Shown here piece after piece: positions 35,401-47,710 of a DNA stretch of 64,000 nt. The first letter of the stretch is position 1, and each line of letters begins with the position of its first letter. The DNA comes from Sarcocystis neurona. Lineage: Eukaryota; Apicomplexa; Conoidasida; Eucoccidiorida; Sarcocystidae. Where the stretch lies: the NCBI GenBank assembly GCA_000727475.1, contig KL647303.1:1551449-1615448 (forward strand), written 5' to 3'. The position numbers and the translations under genes were made by a program. The notes under the pieces were generated by a model. The model did not search any database and had not been told where the DNA came from. It saw only the letters and a list, made by a program, of their open reading frames with translations.

Positions 35401-38400
35401 AAATTCGCGCCAGTGGGCCAAACACATCTAGGGCATTCTCTCCTCTTTGAAATACGCAGGCGTTGTGCCTCAGTAGGTCGTGGCTTTGAATGAACAATTC
35501 CTCGTCGAAGCCAGCTTCTCTAGCCATCTGATGGTAGACTTTCAGGCACGCGTTCGGACCGCCTCCTTCTTCATACAGGCAACACGCGACAAGATTGTAA
35601 GCTATCAATGAGGCGCCGTGATATTCCTGCAGCAACAGCAACGCTCCCACAAGATTATTGTCAGGTGTGCCAAGTCTTATGCAAGAAAAACTTCCACACA
35701 CGCACCCGCACACACACACACAAACAGTTAGAAATAAGGAGATCCTATCATGTGTTTGGAAATAAGAAACATGCGGTCTTTACATATCTGTGTATACGCA
35801 CCTCAGGAGAACGACGCAGCTTTAGGAATACGTCCGCAAAATTATTTACCGGTAGAATCGTATATCTAAACAAATGTGTATTATTCTTATTCAAGGATGC
35901 TCTGGGTAGTAGCGTCCAAGACAAGAGAGAGAAGAACACACGTGCAGTGCATTAAAGAGGCGTGAATCAAAAAGGTGGATGTACGTATTGCATAGAATAA
36001 GCAGAGTCCGCGCTGATTTAACACCGGGGCTTAATGCTTTCACCAGTACCCTAGTCGTTTCATGCTTCCTCATCTCTGGCAATATACAGCTTTGTAGCGG
36101 ACCGTATGGGAGTGCACTGCTTTGGTAGGTACGCATTGCGTGTTTGGAGAGGAACAGGCATGCAACATGTTCCCTCGTATCTGAGCGGTATGGCAATAGT
36201 CTGTTCATAATATCGGAAGAACTCCAAAGGTGAACTTCAAGTTGCTGCTCTGCCCAGCACGTTTGTGCATAGAGACGTTGTGCCCGAGCCAGATCCACGG
36301 GACGGGACAGTCGTTGCCCATTTCTTCCAGTTCGTCCTACGGGCGGCATGGGCAGTACTGAAGTACAATGTACGTGCAACAGTCGTCTCCCTTCATACAG
36401 TGCGGCCAATACCTATCCACGTATGTGTGTCTATGCGGCTGTAATTGAACCGTCTAAGTTTGAAAGAAAAGACCCTGTCCACGTTGCATCTCTGCATGCC
36501 TACCTTCATACAAGAATACACTTTCCGGGTCCCACGCTGTGCGTAGATACAGGAGTGGCTAGAAAAAAAAGAGAAGTTGCTCTCCCACAAGAATATTTCA
36601 ACAAACTGGCTTCGCCGTACCTCCTGGTTCAAGAGGAGTACGTGGACGTCGCGCAGGGTGAATAACGTGGGTTGCACGTACGTAACACATGTGCTCTTGC
36701 AGACGGAGATGGCAGGACGCTGACATGCTATTGTGAGTGCACGCTGAAACCAACCTGCCACCCACGTGTCCACGCTGTCTACAATTTGAGGCACCTTGAC
36801 TTAAACCTCACATTACTGATCGACCACAGATAAAAACACATTCCTTTTGTTCAGCTACGCTACGGAACAGAGAACGCGACGGCAGTCAGTTCTACAAGAC
36901 ATTTTCCCTTCTCACGCAAAACCTGCACTATCATTCAACTGCCACCTGTGAACTGTCGACGGGGGTATGCACCCTTCGAATCATCCGCGGAGAGATGCAT
37001 ACTGCAGTATATCTGCACGCCTATACCTCTGTGTACAGAGACAGATGTACACACGGGCTACCTACAGCTCAGGTATGTCATTATTATGTCAGTAGTTGCA
37101 CTTCGCATGAAGACGTGCGTATGTCCGCGTGGTGGCCAGTCCAGATGTACACACGGGCTACCTACAGCTCAGGTATGTCATTATTATGTCAGTAGTTGCA
37201 CTTCGCATGAAGACGTGCGTATGTCCGCGTGGTGGCCAGTCTAGGAAGAACGTTGGAGAGAAGTTCGGACTAAACTAGACACGACGTTACACAGCTAGCG
37301 GTGTATGACTTCTCGCTTCGCTCAATATCAAGGACAAGTAGGATGGCACCTTTGCTCGTGACTGAAGAGAAGTGGCATCCAACTACTCCTCAACCACAAC
37401 TAACATCACTGTTTGAGGAAATTCTGCCTCCTTTTTGCGGTTACAGGGAATACTGGTGTGTATACTCTGTAAGGTACTTGGTTGACGTCCTGGTTTCAAG
37501 GAGAAATGACTCTATACCCCTGCTGGCAAAAAACTTCTTCGTCATATCATATCATGGGAAGCACGCTTTGTAGTAAATCAGACGAAAATAAGCCGCGTAT
37601 AAGTGTCTTCCTTCAACACTTCTTTTCGTACAAACGTGGTACGGACTCGCAGTGCCCAACCCGGTAGCGCTACATCCTGTATCTCGATGGAACACCACGA
37701 CGTAAAATTAGGGATATTGCCCAACTCTTGGAGAGGCGGTCAACGCTGATTAAAATGCCAACGGAAGTAGTCTCTTTTTTTCCTATCAACAGCGAGGTGT
37801 CAAATTTGGGCACTACGTGATTACTCCCCTCACTGATCCTGTGGAATGTGTTAGCAGTGGACAACCTCGTCAGTTCCACCGTTGCAACGGTTCATTGTGG
37901 AACACGCCCGTCAACTCCACCTTTTTGAGGCTTTGGCTGTGCAGCATATCTGCTTTAGAGCTCGTTCGTTAATCCTACCTTCAGGAGGCTTTTGGCAGTC
38001 TTGTACTGGCCGCACTTGAGAGCACAAAGGGCGGCATGTACTTTAAGGGCTTCAAGAGTAGGGTTCCTCGTAAGAAGTTTGCGGTAAATCTCGCATGCAA
38101 CATCGGCGCGGCGTCGAAGAAACTCGATGGATGCCAAAGACATCTGATCTGCAATGTCGTTCTCGTCCAGTTCTCTAAGTAATTTCTCCACCACCTCTTC
38201 CTCCTTCAACTGGTAGGCGGCGTGCAACAACAGACGCCGTTTGAGCCTTGATGGTGGTGCCTTAAGCGCTGCCTGTTGCGCCTCTTGGAAGGCAGACAAC
38301 GCATACAAACATATCGCTCGGTAAAGGTGCAATTTCGACAGGTCCTCGTCCTCGTCACGCTCCGCCTTTCCACCACTCGACTGTGGTATTGCCGCGGTCT

Positions 38401-38917
38401 GAACTGCGCTCTCGGTAGCTTCCTCATCATCAGACGACTCTAGATCTGAATCCTGCAGCTCCTTCGGAACGTATATGCTGCGACGAAAAGAGAAGTTTGT
38501 GTCTACTCGGTCGCGTTCTGTTTGGAAATCAGCAGTGTCGCTGTATGCCGAGTAGTCTCCGTTACGCACCCCGTCGCTCTTCCTCCGTGCGCTGCAACTG
38601 CTGCGCATGTTCTTTACAGTCTTTTGCTCCCCATTTTCAGCATACCCAGACGCACTAGCGCCTGCCCGACCCAGCTCTCCTTTCGATGTGTACAGTTGCA
38701 AGAGACGGTCAATTATCCGCAGTGCTTTGTAGAAGAGACCAGCGTGAAAGTAGCAGTAAGCCAGCCACAGGTCTTGCTTGTCCCGCGAGATCTTCACTTT
38801 TTTTTCGAAGCGGAGGAGCGTTATCGCGCCGGCATAGTCCCTCTTTGTCAGAAAGTCCTCGAGCTCTGGCATGCCCCTATCCTGAATTGTATTCGCTGCT
38901 GCGCAGATAGAAGCCAT
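32428..38917 (-). CDS. IFT56: Intraflagellar transport protein IFT56 (TTC26/DYF-13), 6 exons, complete
   Basis: Exons 38917-37979, 35626-35301, 34832-34708, 33721-33538, 33159-32946 and 32649-32428 join in phase and give 669 residues. All donors are GT and acceptors AG. IFT56 is a TPR-solenoid subunit of the IFT-B complex that carries axonemal cargo. The match to the family is collinear from end to end: LEDFLTKRDYAGAITLLRFE near the N-terminus; ALKAPPSRLKRRLLLHAAYQ at 218-237; LRHNACVFQRGENALDVFGP and ILPEARLNLVAVFLKYS in exon 2; NYCFLKKDYRGALEYAERLE in exon 4; LYLRWLCRLHVVTG and ADDCYAVGDYYAALK in exon 5; AVLHLLRY and KQIAKYYNIPLK at the C-terminus. It is longer than animal IFT56 (about 550) mainly because of an acidic, Ser-rich insert at residues ~78-194 inside the first TPR region. 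Coccidia need flagella only in microgametes, so stage-specific expression is expected but not visible here. Confidence 0.92.
37042..37241. repeat. Perfect 100-bp tandem duplication
   Basis: The segment 37042-37141 is repeated as 37142-37241 without a mismatch that I can see. It starts CAGATGTACACACGGGCTAC and ends GTGGCCAGTC. It lies in the 2.35-kb first intron of IFT56. Identity of the two copies implies a recent duplication or an assembly artefact. Confidence 0.88.
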
Positions 38918-39375
38918 GCTGACTTCCTTGCTGTCCAGCTGACCGAAAAGTAATGCGCGGCGTAAGAGCGCCCTCGCTCTGCGGATGGCGGGCTGTGGAT
39001 TCGGGGTGTATCATGACCACGTAGACGCACATACATCACAAGAAGAGAATGTGGTCGCAGCAGGAGCGCAGAGGAGATAACGCTTTACACTCTGCACGAG
39101 CATGTGCATACTTATACACGAGTATATGTAAAAGGGGCCATGTTAGTTCATGCAGGAATTAGGGCTCCGTCCCATAACTCCCTAAGACACAGGCGGACAC
39201 GAGTGATAAAACCTGAAGGTAAATGGTGAAAGGTCTACTGAGTCACACCAAGGCCAACAAGTACGTGTGTACACATATATATGTATACACACATGTTTGT
39301 ATATTTTTACTTGTGAATTACCACTGACATCTGAAGCAGTTTAAAATGAAGAGGCGAGATATTTCGTCATTTCAC

Positions 39376-39912
39376 CTAGACGTGCGCGGCTGGAACTGTG
39401 GCTCGTCGCATGCCTTGTCTTCCAGACGCAAACTGTAAGATGTATGAATTGAGGGTCAGTTGCTCCATTGAGAAAACTAGCACAAGCATCGACAAGTCTG
39501 ACAAAAAGGAAACACCCATATTGTTGAATGTTCCAAAAAACTTGGTCACGTCTGCGTCGAAAGCTACGCTCTCACGACCGGGCAAAGGGACGAGCGTGCC
39601 AGCGCCTGCTTTGATGGATATGATTATCCATGACACAAGATACAAGGTGTAAATCCACCCTTGTTCTCGGAAGAGGGGACTGCCGCGCGACGCACGCGCA
39701 GAGATCACAAACGGAAGCGACCTCGTTTCAATGTAAGGTATGAATACACTCACGTCCATGCCGACTATGGAAATTGCCGTCGGTACGGTTGTACCATTTG
39801 CACCCGTATAGTCAAGACTGTGGCCGAAACGCCGGCTGGACGCGAAGACGCACGAGACAGTTGCGGTGGTAAGTGAGTGTGCTTCGTTAGCCTCGTGGAG
39901 TATAACAACCAA
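39376..39912 (-). CDS. Uncertain ORF with coding-like frames on both strands
   Basis: On the minus strand 178 codons are open, including SHSLDYTGANGTTVPTAI-like soluble sequence, then WIIISIKAGAGTLVPLPG and FFGTFNNMGVSFLSDLSMLV, before a stop at 39376. On the plus strand 39398-39652 also reads plausibly (KMYELRVSCSIEKTSTSIDK ... MDMIIHDTRYK) and ends at an AAG|GTGTAA donor-like site. Only one can be right. Neither resembles a family I know, and no partner exon was found. This is listed so that the block is not overlooked. Confidence 0.22.
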   Translation of the reverse strand: MVVILHEANEAHSLTTATVSCVFASSRRFGHSLDYTGANGTTVPTAISIVGMDVSVFIPYIETRSLPFVISARASRGSPLFREQGWIYTLYLVSWIIISIKAGAGTLVPLPGRESVAFDADVTKFFGTFNNMGVSFLSDLSMLVLVFSMEQLTLNSYILQFASGRQGMRRATVPAAHV

Positions 39913-42657
39913 TTACTTCAGCACAGGTGCGTGAAAAAAAGAGCCAACTTTTCTCCGAGCGTTTTGAGTGAAGCCACGCATAGGCAGCTGTCTAGGTTTG
40001 TACACACATTTTGAATTCTAAGTACACATGCACACATCCTTCCGCATTCGTATTTCCAAATATCGGAAGTGCTTTTATATTTACTGGGGTGTATTTATAC
40101 AGAGGTTCTAATAGCCTGTTTACATATGTGATGCGCCGTGTAGGCACGTGACTTTTGTATGCCAGGTACGCGCTGCGGTAGCTTTAGTAATGAAGATGTG
40201 ATTTCACGTGAACCCGGTCGCACATGTTGCAGTATTTCACAATGTATTTAACTGCAGACGCGCAAGTGCAGGCAAGTATCTCTATGTGCGCAGTGATGGA
40301 AATACGTCTGTGGAGCTACACGGCATGACACTATTGTAAATCCGAGCACTTGGTCTACAGTGATACACGACCGACGACCGACGTTACAAGTTTCAAGACA
40401 CATCAATCTCTACGGACGTCGGGCGCACATATGTACATTACTGCACACTGTGGATTCGGACTCGTCAGCGGAAATGATCTTTGTGACCTTCTGAAACAGG
40501 GATCCACACATAATTCTACGTGTGGGGGTCTGGGCATTAAGAACTAAATGGTCACCCTGCGTCCTTGTTACTTCCGAATTTGTTGTTCTTGGGCACGTCA
40601 AGCGCGTAGCGAGCAAGAAGGCTCTGATGTTAAGAACCCCTTAACAACTACTGCACGGGCATATATACGTACTTATATGCATACGCAGCTTTTCACGAAT
40701 TTATAGGTGCCAGGTCTGCGTGACAGCTTGAGACGATTCCTTTGTGCCGCTAAACAGCTGCCGCCGACAATAGGATACATACACACATATACTCGAAGTG
40801 CCTAACGACGGAGAGACACTGGAGCGAATAAACAGAGCGCTGTTGATAGTTAAGTCGATAGACTGACAAGCGGGTACAGATACATATCTGCTTCGTACTG
40901 TGAAGGCGCAATTCTGATAATTGTAGCGCAGTAAAACTGTTATGCAGTAGGTAATATAGAGGTTTCCCCAAATAGTTCGCTCCGGGAAAAAGGCGGCCCA
41001 TGTACAACAATTACAGCTCCTGTAAAGGACAAAACCCACTATATTTCGAAAAAGCAAAGTTCACCACGTACACGTAGGTGTACCCATACGGTCGTGTATG
41101 TACAGAGATGGACAGACTTGCAGAGAAGTGTGTATGAGCATACATTCGAAAATGAGAAGGACGGTTTACATGTGTCAAACACTCAAAGCTGAAGGCAAGA
41201 AGGACCGTGCACACATGTGTAGACCTACGCTTTGTATCAGCCGTATATTAATGCGTACGTGTTATCCTTTACGTGCAGGAAACTGCGGACGACCAGGGTC
41301 CTCTCTGTCTTGACATCCTCAGGCGCACATGCTGGACTCGCCTGTGGAGCAGTAGGAGATGAAAGAATTGTACGAAATTGCACTGTATAAGTTCATTGAG
41401 AGGCTGCAATAGATCAGAACTTGCACCTAGCCGCACTCCTGTCAAGGAATACATGCGGCCAACAATGACAGTGAAGAAGCGGCTACGAGGATTTTGCAGA
41501 GCGCGTGTTGCTAATTAATAGATGAACAGACATCCCCGGGTAGGGAAGATAGCTAGGGTTAACCGATTGCGGATATTTTTGAATGAACTCTACGCCTAAA
41601 CGTGTACACTACAGTGAAACACGTATATCGTGCATCTGCGTACAAGAGCCGGACGTGCTGATATGCAAAGATCCAGACGGGGACGCTGTTCGTCTCAGTG
41701 TGTGGTAAGAACTGTATGCATATATTTGTACATGTATATACATATATATATGTGTGTGTTTTTATTTGCGTACCTCCTTGCTTGCATGCCACTGGGTATG
41801 TACATATATATATATATATAAATATGCGTTCGCGTATACGGGCGTCCACACATGTACACAGAACTGTGTACATACTACATTTAGGAGGGCAGGTGCTCAA
41901 CCTTGGAGCAGATTGACACACGTGTGCTATGGGGATATGATCTCCTATATGAATTCTCTCCCGCGAGAGTGTGGGGTAAGGCCGCGTTGCGCTTTCGACT
42001 GTCAGCGTAGCATGCAGACATGTTAATGTCACCCCATTTGGACAGGGTAAAACCCTTATGTTATTTGTTGCTAAAGCTGCTTTCATTGAATGAAGAGCTT
42101 CTCACAGTCTTCACACCTGTTGGAATCGGGGAGAAGTCGGGACAAGTTTCAGCCTTTTGTCACCAGATATTTATGTCCATACGCTTTTGAAGGTACTACC
42201 CACACTTTTTTCTTCGACTGTAATTACTGATCTCTAAAAAACAACCTCTCCTCTTGTTTCACAGGTTCGTTGTTGCTGTGCGCTGTAGAATATTTCTCTG
42301 GCGCTGCTGCTAGAGTAATAGCCCTAGAGAATCGGTAATACGTGCCGTCAACTAGAGACCATTACTTCAACTGCACCAGTGATATGTGCGGGCCACGGCG
42401 TTCCCCCGCTCTAACGTAGTACGCTTTACGACGAACGCACGCGTATGTAGATATGTGTATCTACATACTGGAATAGGTGTCCCTTCCACCCCAAAAGCAC
42501 AATGCTACAACCACGCGTAGCTGTATACAACTTTCCATCCCACTCCACGATACACGTATACGCCTCTACCTTACGTTCCGCTGCATTGTTTCAACACATT
42601 TTTCTTTGTCAAAGACCTTACGAACACGCCCTGGCTATCTGAAAGTACGAATAAAAT
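39913..42657. other. No gene recognised
   Basis: Mixed unique sequence with short microsatellites (for example 41720-41830). Frames of up to about 175 codons (42086-41559, -) run through translated TATA/TGTG repeats and are not convincing. Confidence 0.4.
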
Positions 42658-44030
42658 ATGCTCTCAAAGAAAGCTCGCGAATATGTAGAGAAACGATTAG
42701 CAGAACCTCGGTACACACTAGATGGGTGTATGCATCTCCTCGTGTCTGTGCAGGCGGGTAGCTGCCGTCTTTTTCGCAGTTCCCGCGTGAAGGACGCGTT
42801 CTGGGCAGCGCAGAAGCTTCATGATACCCGCTGTATATCGCTGTGGTCTTTTCTTTGTCGACGGTGGCTCTTCTGAAGAAGGGGGTTCTTTCTTACTGGT
42901 ATGCTTTGTAGGAATTTTGACGCACAGATATTACCAGGAAAATAGACTTCCACCGATGAAAGGTGTGTTAGAGTTATTAATACAGTAGTAACACTGTCAT
43001 CCGGACGGAAAGGGCTGTAAGCTGGGGTACACCCGTGTTGGTGACCACCTACGTACAAAGTATGTGTGTGAGTGTGTATCTGGGTATCTATTTATGCACG
43101 TGTGTCCCTATGTGGGCGTATCTGCTTTTGTATTCATGGAGCGATATGTACGTATACATGTGTGTTTGCGCATATGGGGTCGTGCTTGTTCACCCATGAA
43201 CCTGAACACACGTGTGCGCGTGCAGATATGGTTGTGCGTGCATATCCTTCAACGACATACAAGTGTAGCACGTGCCTGTGGGACACACCGCGACTCCTTC
43301 TGATCTAGTGAATATATACACGCACGATCTGCAGCTCCTCTCTTACTTCTTTTATGATAACCAAGGCTGCACTACTATTCGGCTGCTCGGTGGAAGGAGA
43401 GCTGCTGAAAATATAGTTATCATTGCCTGAAGTCCACATTCAACTGTAAACAAAAAGATGTGTGCGTATGGACACAGACTCTGCATCTCCTCACCATGTT
43501 TTACACGCAGATATATACATGTAAATACATACGGATGTTACTTTTTATATATGAGTACGCCCTTCCTAGGGAGGTCAGAAGGGTTCGAGATGCAGATGTT
43601 AATTTACACGTTTCTACGAGTACATAAATATGGGGCAATCTATCCGCAGGCACCACTCAACCGTTTGCCTCTCGACACAAGATGCCCATATCAGGTACTG
43701 CTTACAGAAGAGGTACCAAATCCGTCTCTACGGACGTCCACACGTCTGTCCAGAGGTACGCATATCTGTAGGCCGCACACACGCCTTGATGAGCTAATGC
43801 CATGCTTCCGCATTTGCCGATCGTGGATAGAAATATATGTTCATATATTCTGGAAAAACGCGCACGTCAGTTCATATATTCGCACACAGATATTTGTGAT
43901 TTTGCCGACGGGCTAAAGTCTAGCGCAGACGTGCCTTCTGGTGAGTTTCTTTCTTCTTTTCCAGGTGTGGAAAGACCTCGTATGCATGTGACACATTAGT
44001 AATACACTCTATCTGTACAGCTCGGTCTTA

Positions 44031-44558
44031 ATGCGTACGCGCGGTTCTCCAGACCGCCTTGTATTTTCGGTTATCATGGCATTTAGCCCGGATGAACAGC
44101 CAGATACGCCTCCCTCAGTTTTGGGTTCTCGATACAAATACTTCAACAGTTCACTCGTAACACGGCAGTGGGGGGTATGTGATCAAATGTTTTTCGCCGC
44201 CTTTCACAGAAACCGAATGGAAGAGCTGCCCCGAGGTATTTCAGATTCAGATACCCAAAAAACGCCTTTTTTCCCGTGTGTAAATTGGCATTGTGCTGCT
44301 TCTCTGGAAAGCCGTATTCTTTCGAGCTTCCGCAAAACTACGCAGTATCTTGCTGCTATTTCAACTACTAGCGGTAGCATTAGTAGCTGCAGAGTACCTG
44401 ATGGCGTAACTACACGCAAGTCACACCAAAATGGTCACTCGTATTCGACTGCCGAAAAGCTTTTTTCTTCTGCTGAGGTAGCCTCTCCTCTGCGCAGCGG
44501 CGAGTGGCAAAATGCTGCTGGCACTATGCCGTCCGTCGTCTGGACGCAACTCCAATAA
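44031..44558 (+). CDS. Hypothetical protein or terminal exon, 175 codons
   Basis: The frame opens at ATG 44031 (MRTRGSPDRLVFSVIMAFSP) and ends at a TAA at 44556. A second ATG at 44076 gives MAFSPDEQPDTPPSVLGSRY, followed by KYFNSSLVTRQWGVCDQMFF and a Ser/Thr-rich second half. Composition is that of a normal protein with no homopolymer runs. A possible acceptor (CTATCTGTACAG at 44020) suggests it may be the last exon of a plus-strand gene. A coding-like stretch at 42658 (MLSKKAREYVEKRLAEPRYT) could be an earlier exon, but no phased connection was established. Family unknown. Confidence 0.35.
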   Translation: MRTRGSPDRLVFSVIMAFSPDEQPDTPPSVLGSRYKYFNSSLVTRQWGVCDQMFFAAFHRNRMEELPRGISDSDTQKTPFFPCVNWHCAASLESRILSSFRKTTQYLAAISTTSGSISSCRVPDGVTTRKSHQNGHSYSTAEKLFSSAEVASPLRSGEWQNAAGTMPSVVWTQLQ

Positions 44559-47500
44559 TTTAGTATCTAAATGATAAGTATATGTGTATACGTATAAACG
44601 CATCCTCCATACATTTATGTATATACAGCGTGTATATATGTTTACATATATATGTGTACACGCGTATACGTTCACTGCGCCAGCTTTGTGTGTACTGATA
44701 AAGGACGCAAGACACTGCAGTGCACGTGCATGTCGTCAAACACAGGAAAGGCGATTTTACAGAACCGTCAGTAAGTTCAGACATGCAGGGTAAAGGAGGA
44801 GAAGATATAGAGACAACTATTCCATATTTGTATGTTCACTGGTATGTGTCCACGCATTCCGCACACACACGTCAAAACAGTTATACGTGCGCACAGAGTC
44901 ACTTTTCTGTTAAGTACACGTGATTACGTACGTACTCGCGTAAATTTCAAGTATGCATCTGCGTATCTCTGTGCACACAGAAACGTGACCACCTTGGTAT
45001 GTAAAGACACGCACCTGTGCGCGCACTAGACTGGCGGATGGAGGGATAGGCGTATATCCTTCTATACATATATATATATACATATATATACATATGTATA
45101 TATATGTACATATGTATGTATAGAAGGGTATGCGTCTGTGAGTCTGCGCATATGGCTTTGTCTAACTGTGCGCATACGTGTGCACAAACGTACGTGGTCA
45201 CATTCACACGTGAAGACAGGTATCACTGTCCATCTGTCTCCCAATCGTTTGACGTGGACCCCTCACTTTCGGGCACTCCTACGTATACAGAATACGTATA
45301 AATAGATACCTCTTTGTGTCTCCGTATTTGTGAGCATACAGCGACAGCGTGCTTCCATGCTGAGCCGGGTAACGGGCGAATACGGAGGCCGCCTCAAAAG
45401 CATGAGCGTAGCGCTGTCCGTGCGCCGTCAGAAATGTACTTAGCTATATTGCGTGTGTGAGTTGCTCTTCCCCTAGCGGCTCCTGTCCACGGATATTTGT
45501 ATGCGTATGAACAAACAAACCTCCAACTACAGATGTGTATGCATGTATCCAGTACAGGTACACATTGTTAGACGGGTAGATAGATGTTAACGTGTATGTA
45601 TATCGGTATGCGCATAACGGCAGCAAAGTATCAAAAAGCGTCTGTTTTGGTTTCAAAGCCGTGGCTTCCCTTTGACCGCGTGAACCTGCAGCGGCGTGGT
45701 CCATCCCAACACTGAACACAACTAACACTCTGCTCCTATTTATAGGTTTACGGGTAGCTACAGGTGTAACTATACAAGTACGGATAAATTGATTCCTCGG
45801 ATTTGTGTATATTTTTGCGCATATATATACGCGTAATTGTGCATACTCATATATATATATATATGAGCGTATGTTTACCGCTCACCAACTGGTGTTACTG
45901 GGTGTGTTTAACAGACAGTCTTGAACAGCTTCGGTAAATCAGCAAGAGGTTTCTAGCATAGTGAAGCATATCTCTGTGTTCCGTTGGCTTCCCCCGGAGT
46001 GCAGACCCCACAGGAAGGCAGTGGACTCCTTTGACGGAGAGCTGCAGCAGCAGCAGCAGGGGCGGTTCGGAAGCAGCTGCGGTAGTATCGCGGGAGTCAG
46101 CAGCAACGATTGCGGCAGGTGAGACCGTTCAGTAAGCACCACCACCGCAGCAAGCGCTGCAGAGGCGGTCGGAAGCAGCAGCAGCAGCAGGCGACGACGA
46201 CGACCCGCAGGCAGCACCGACGCAGAAATGAGGAGCTGCAGCAGTTGTCGTAGGCCAGAAACAATGGAGGGGAGCAGCACAATGACAATGACAACAGCCG
46301 TAGCGGCAGAAGTACCAACGGCAACAGCGGCAGCAGACTCTGATGAAACTCGAACGTGTCCGTCCCCCCTCCCTCTCTCCACTCCCGGTTCTCCCCAGCA
46401 GTAGTTCGTGCTGCAGCGCTGGCTCCTGCAGCAGGCACCTGCTGGTGCGTCATTTTCTTGTGTGACTGCCCTAGATTCTCCGTCCTCCCCGATTCCATAA
46501 TAGATGAGAATCTACTATGGAAATAAAAGAGTTCCGCATTTCTCAGTCCTCGTCGACCTCCTTAAAGCGTTTCCTCCTGTGCTGGTGTTTCTACCTCTCC
46601 CTGCGAGCTGCTGCATCACGTCCTCCCGTGGTAGTGCTTGGCGCCTGCCCTCCTCCACCTTCAGAGGCGCGCGCACACACACACACGCACACACACACAC
46701 GCACACACGTAAAGACGTTTGTGTGTACGCTTCGCTTTCTACCTTGCTCAATCGTACAATTTGTTGCGCACTACTGCTTCTCTTGTTCTCGTGTAGCGTA
46801 CATAGACAGCAGCTTATGCGAGCAGTTGATGTTCTCGTTTCTCCTCGGCTGCCTCACTGCTGCTCCACCTCAACCGTCACGTGTTGCTGCTGTGCTGCAG
46901 CTGGTGCTGCACACGCCCGACCACACACACTCGCGCACAGCAATTGCAACAGCTATCCGCCGCCTCCTCGCTGCCGTGTTCGCAGCGCTGTTTTCCTCTC
47001 CATAATCTTCTGTTAAAGTTGTGTTCTCCTCTCCCCTGCAGCAGCAGCTGCTGCTGCTCGCTGTCTGCTGCTGTGCAGCCGCCAACACGCGGTGCACGTC
47101 TACGGGAAGCCGCAGCTGCGGCTGGTGCTGCTGCAGGGAAAACGTTCACATCTGATCATCCTTCAGCAGGCAACTGCAGAGGCATCTTTCATTTCCCCGT
47201 TTCGCAGTGTGTATGTCGTGGCTGTCTTTAGCAAGACAGCCTGCGGTAGCCACGCACACGCGACAGCTGACGAACCTCCCCAACGGCAACGGCGACACAG
47301 CAGCAACACTGGAGTGGTAGTACTAGCACCGGCAGGGAGGGACCGCCACTACTAGAAAACAACACGCTGCAGGGCCTCGCAGCAGTAGGGGGGGGGTTTT
47401 CCCGCCACGTCTTGGGAACAGTTGTTTTCCGTCTGTTATTTAGGAGCTTGTCGTTGGCGCTGGCTCATCGTTCCGACTTTGAAACGAAGGGGATCTTACG

Positions 47501-47710
47501 TTCCGCTGTGGGACTTCTAAATTCATTCTTTCCTCCGTCTTCCCGTCACTGCTGCCGCGCTGCACGTCCCGTCACATGCGAACCATCGCAGCCCGGCGTA
47601 CGTACACATGTACGTGTTTATGGATCCATCCCTCTGTGCGTACCTTAATATTAAACACATACGGGCATGACTGATCGCCTGTGTCTTGCCTAACCCTGAC
47701 TTTGCTCCAG
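44559..47710. repeat. Start of the right-hand repeat-rich segment; no firm gene
   Basis: Microsatellites at 44570-44680, 45060-45125 and 45830-45870 are followed by CAG-type tracts at 46020-46350 and 46860-47150. A minus frame from ATG 46498 starts MESGRTENLGQSHKKMTH and reaches Ala- and Leu-rich sequence. It could be a first exon, but the continuing Leu/Cys-rich reading is not believable. The rest is ambiguous in several frames. Confidence 0.4.

Noticed and set aside
36740..36794. Minus-strand stretch VPQIVDSVDTWVAG considered as IFT56 exon 2
   Set aside because: A short resemblance to the IFT56 TPR region, but the true continuation (EYHGASLIAYNLVACCLYEE) was found at 35626 with correct phase.
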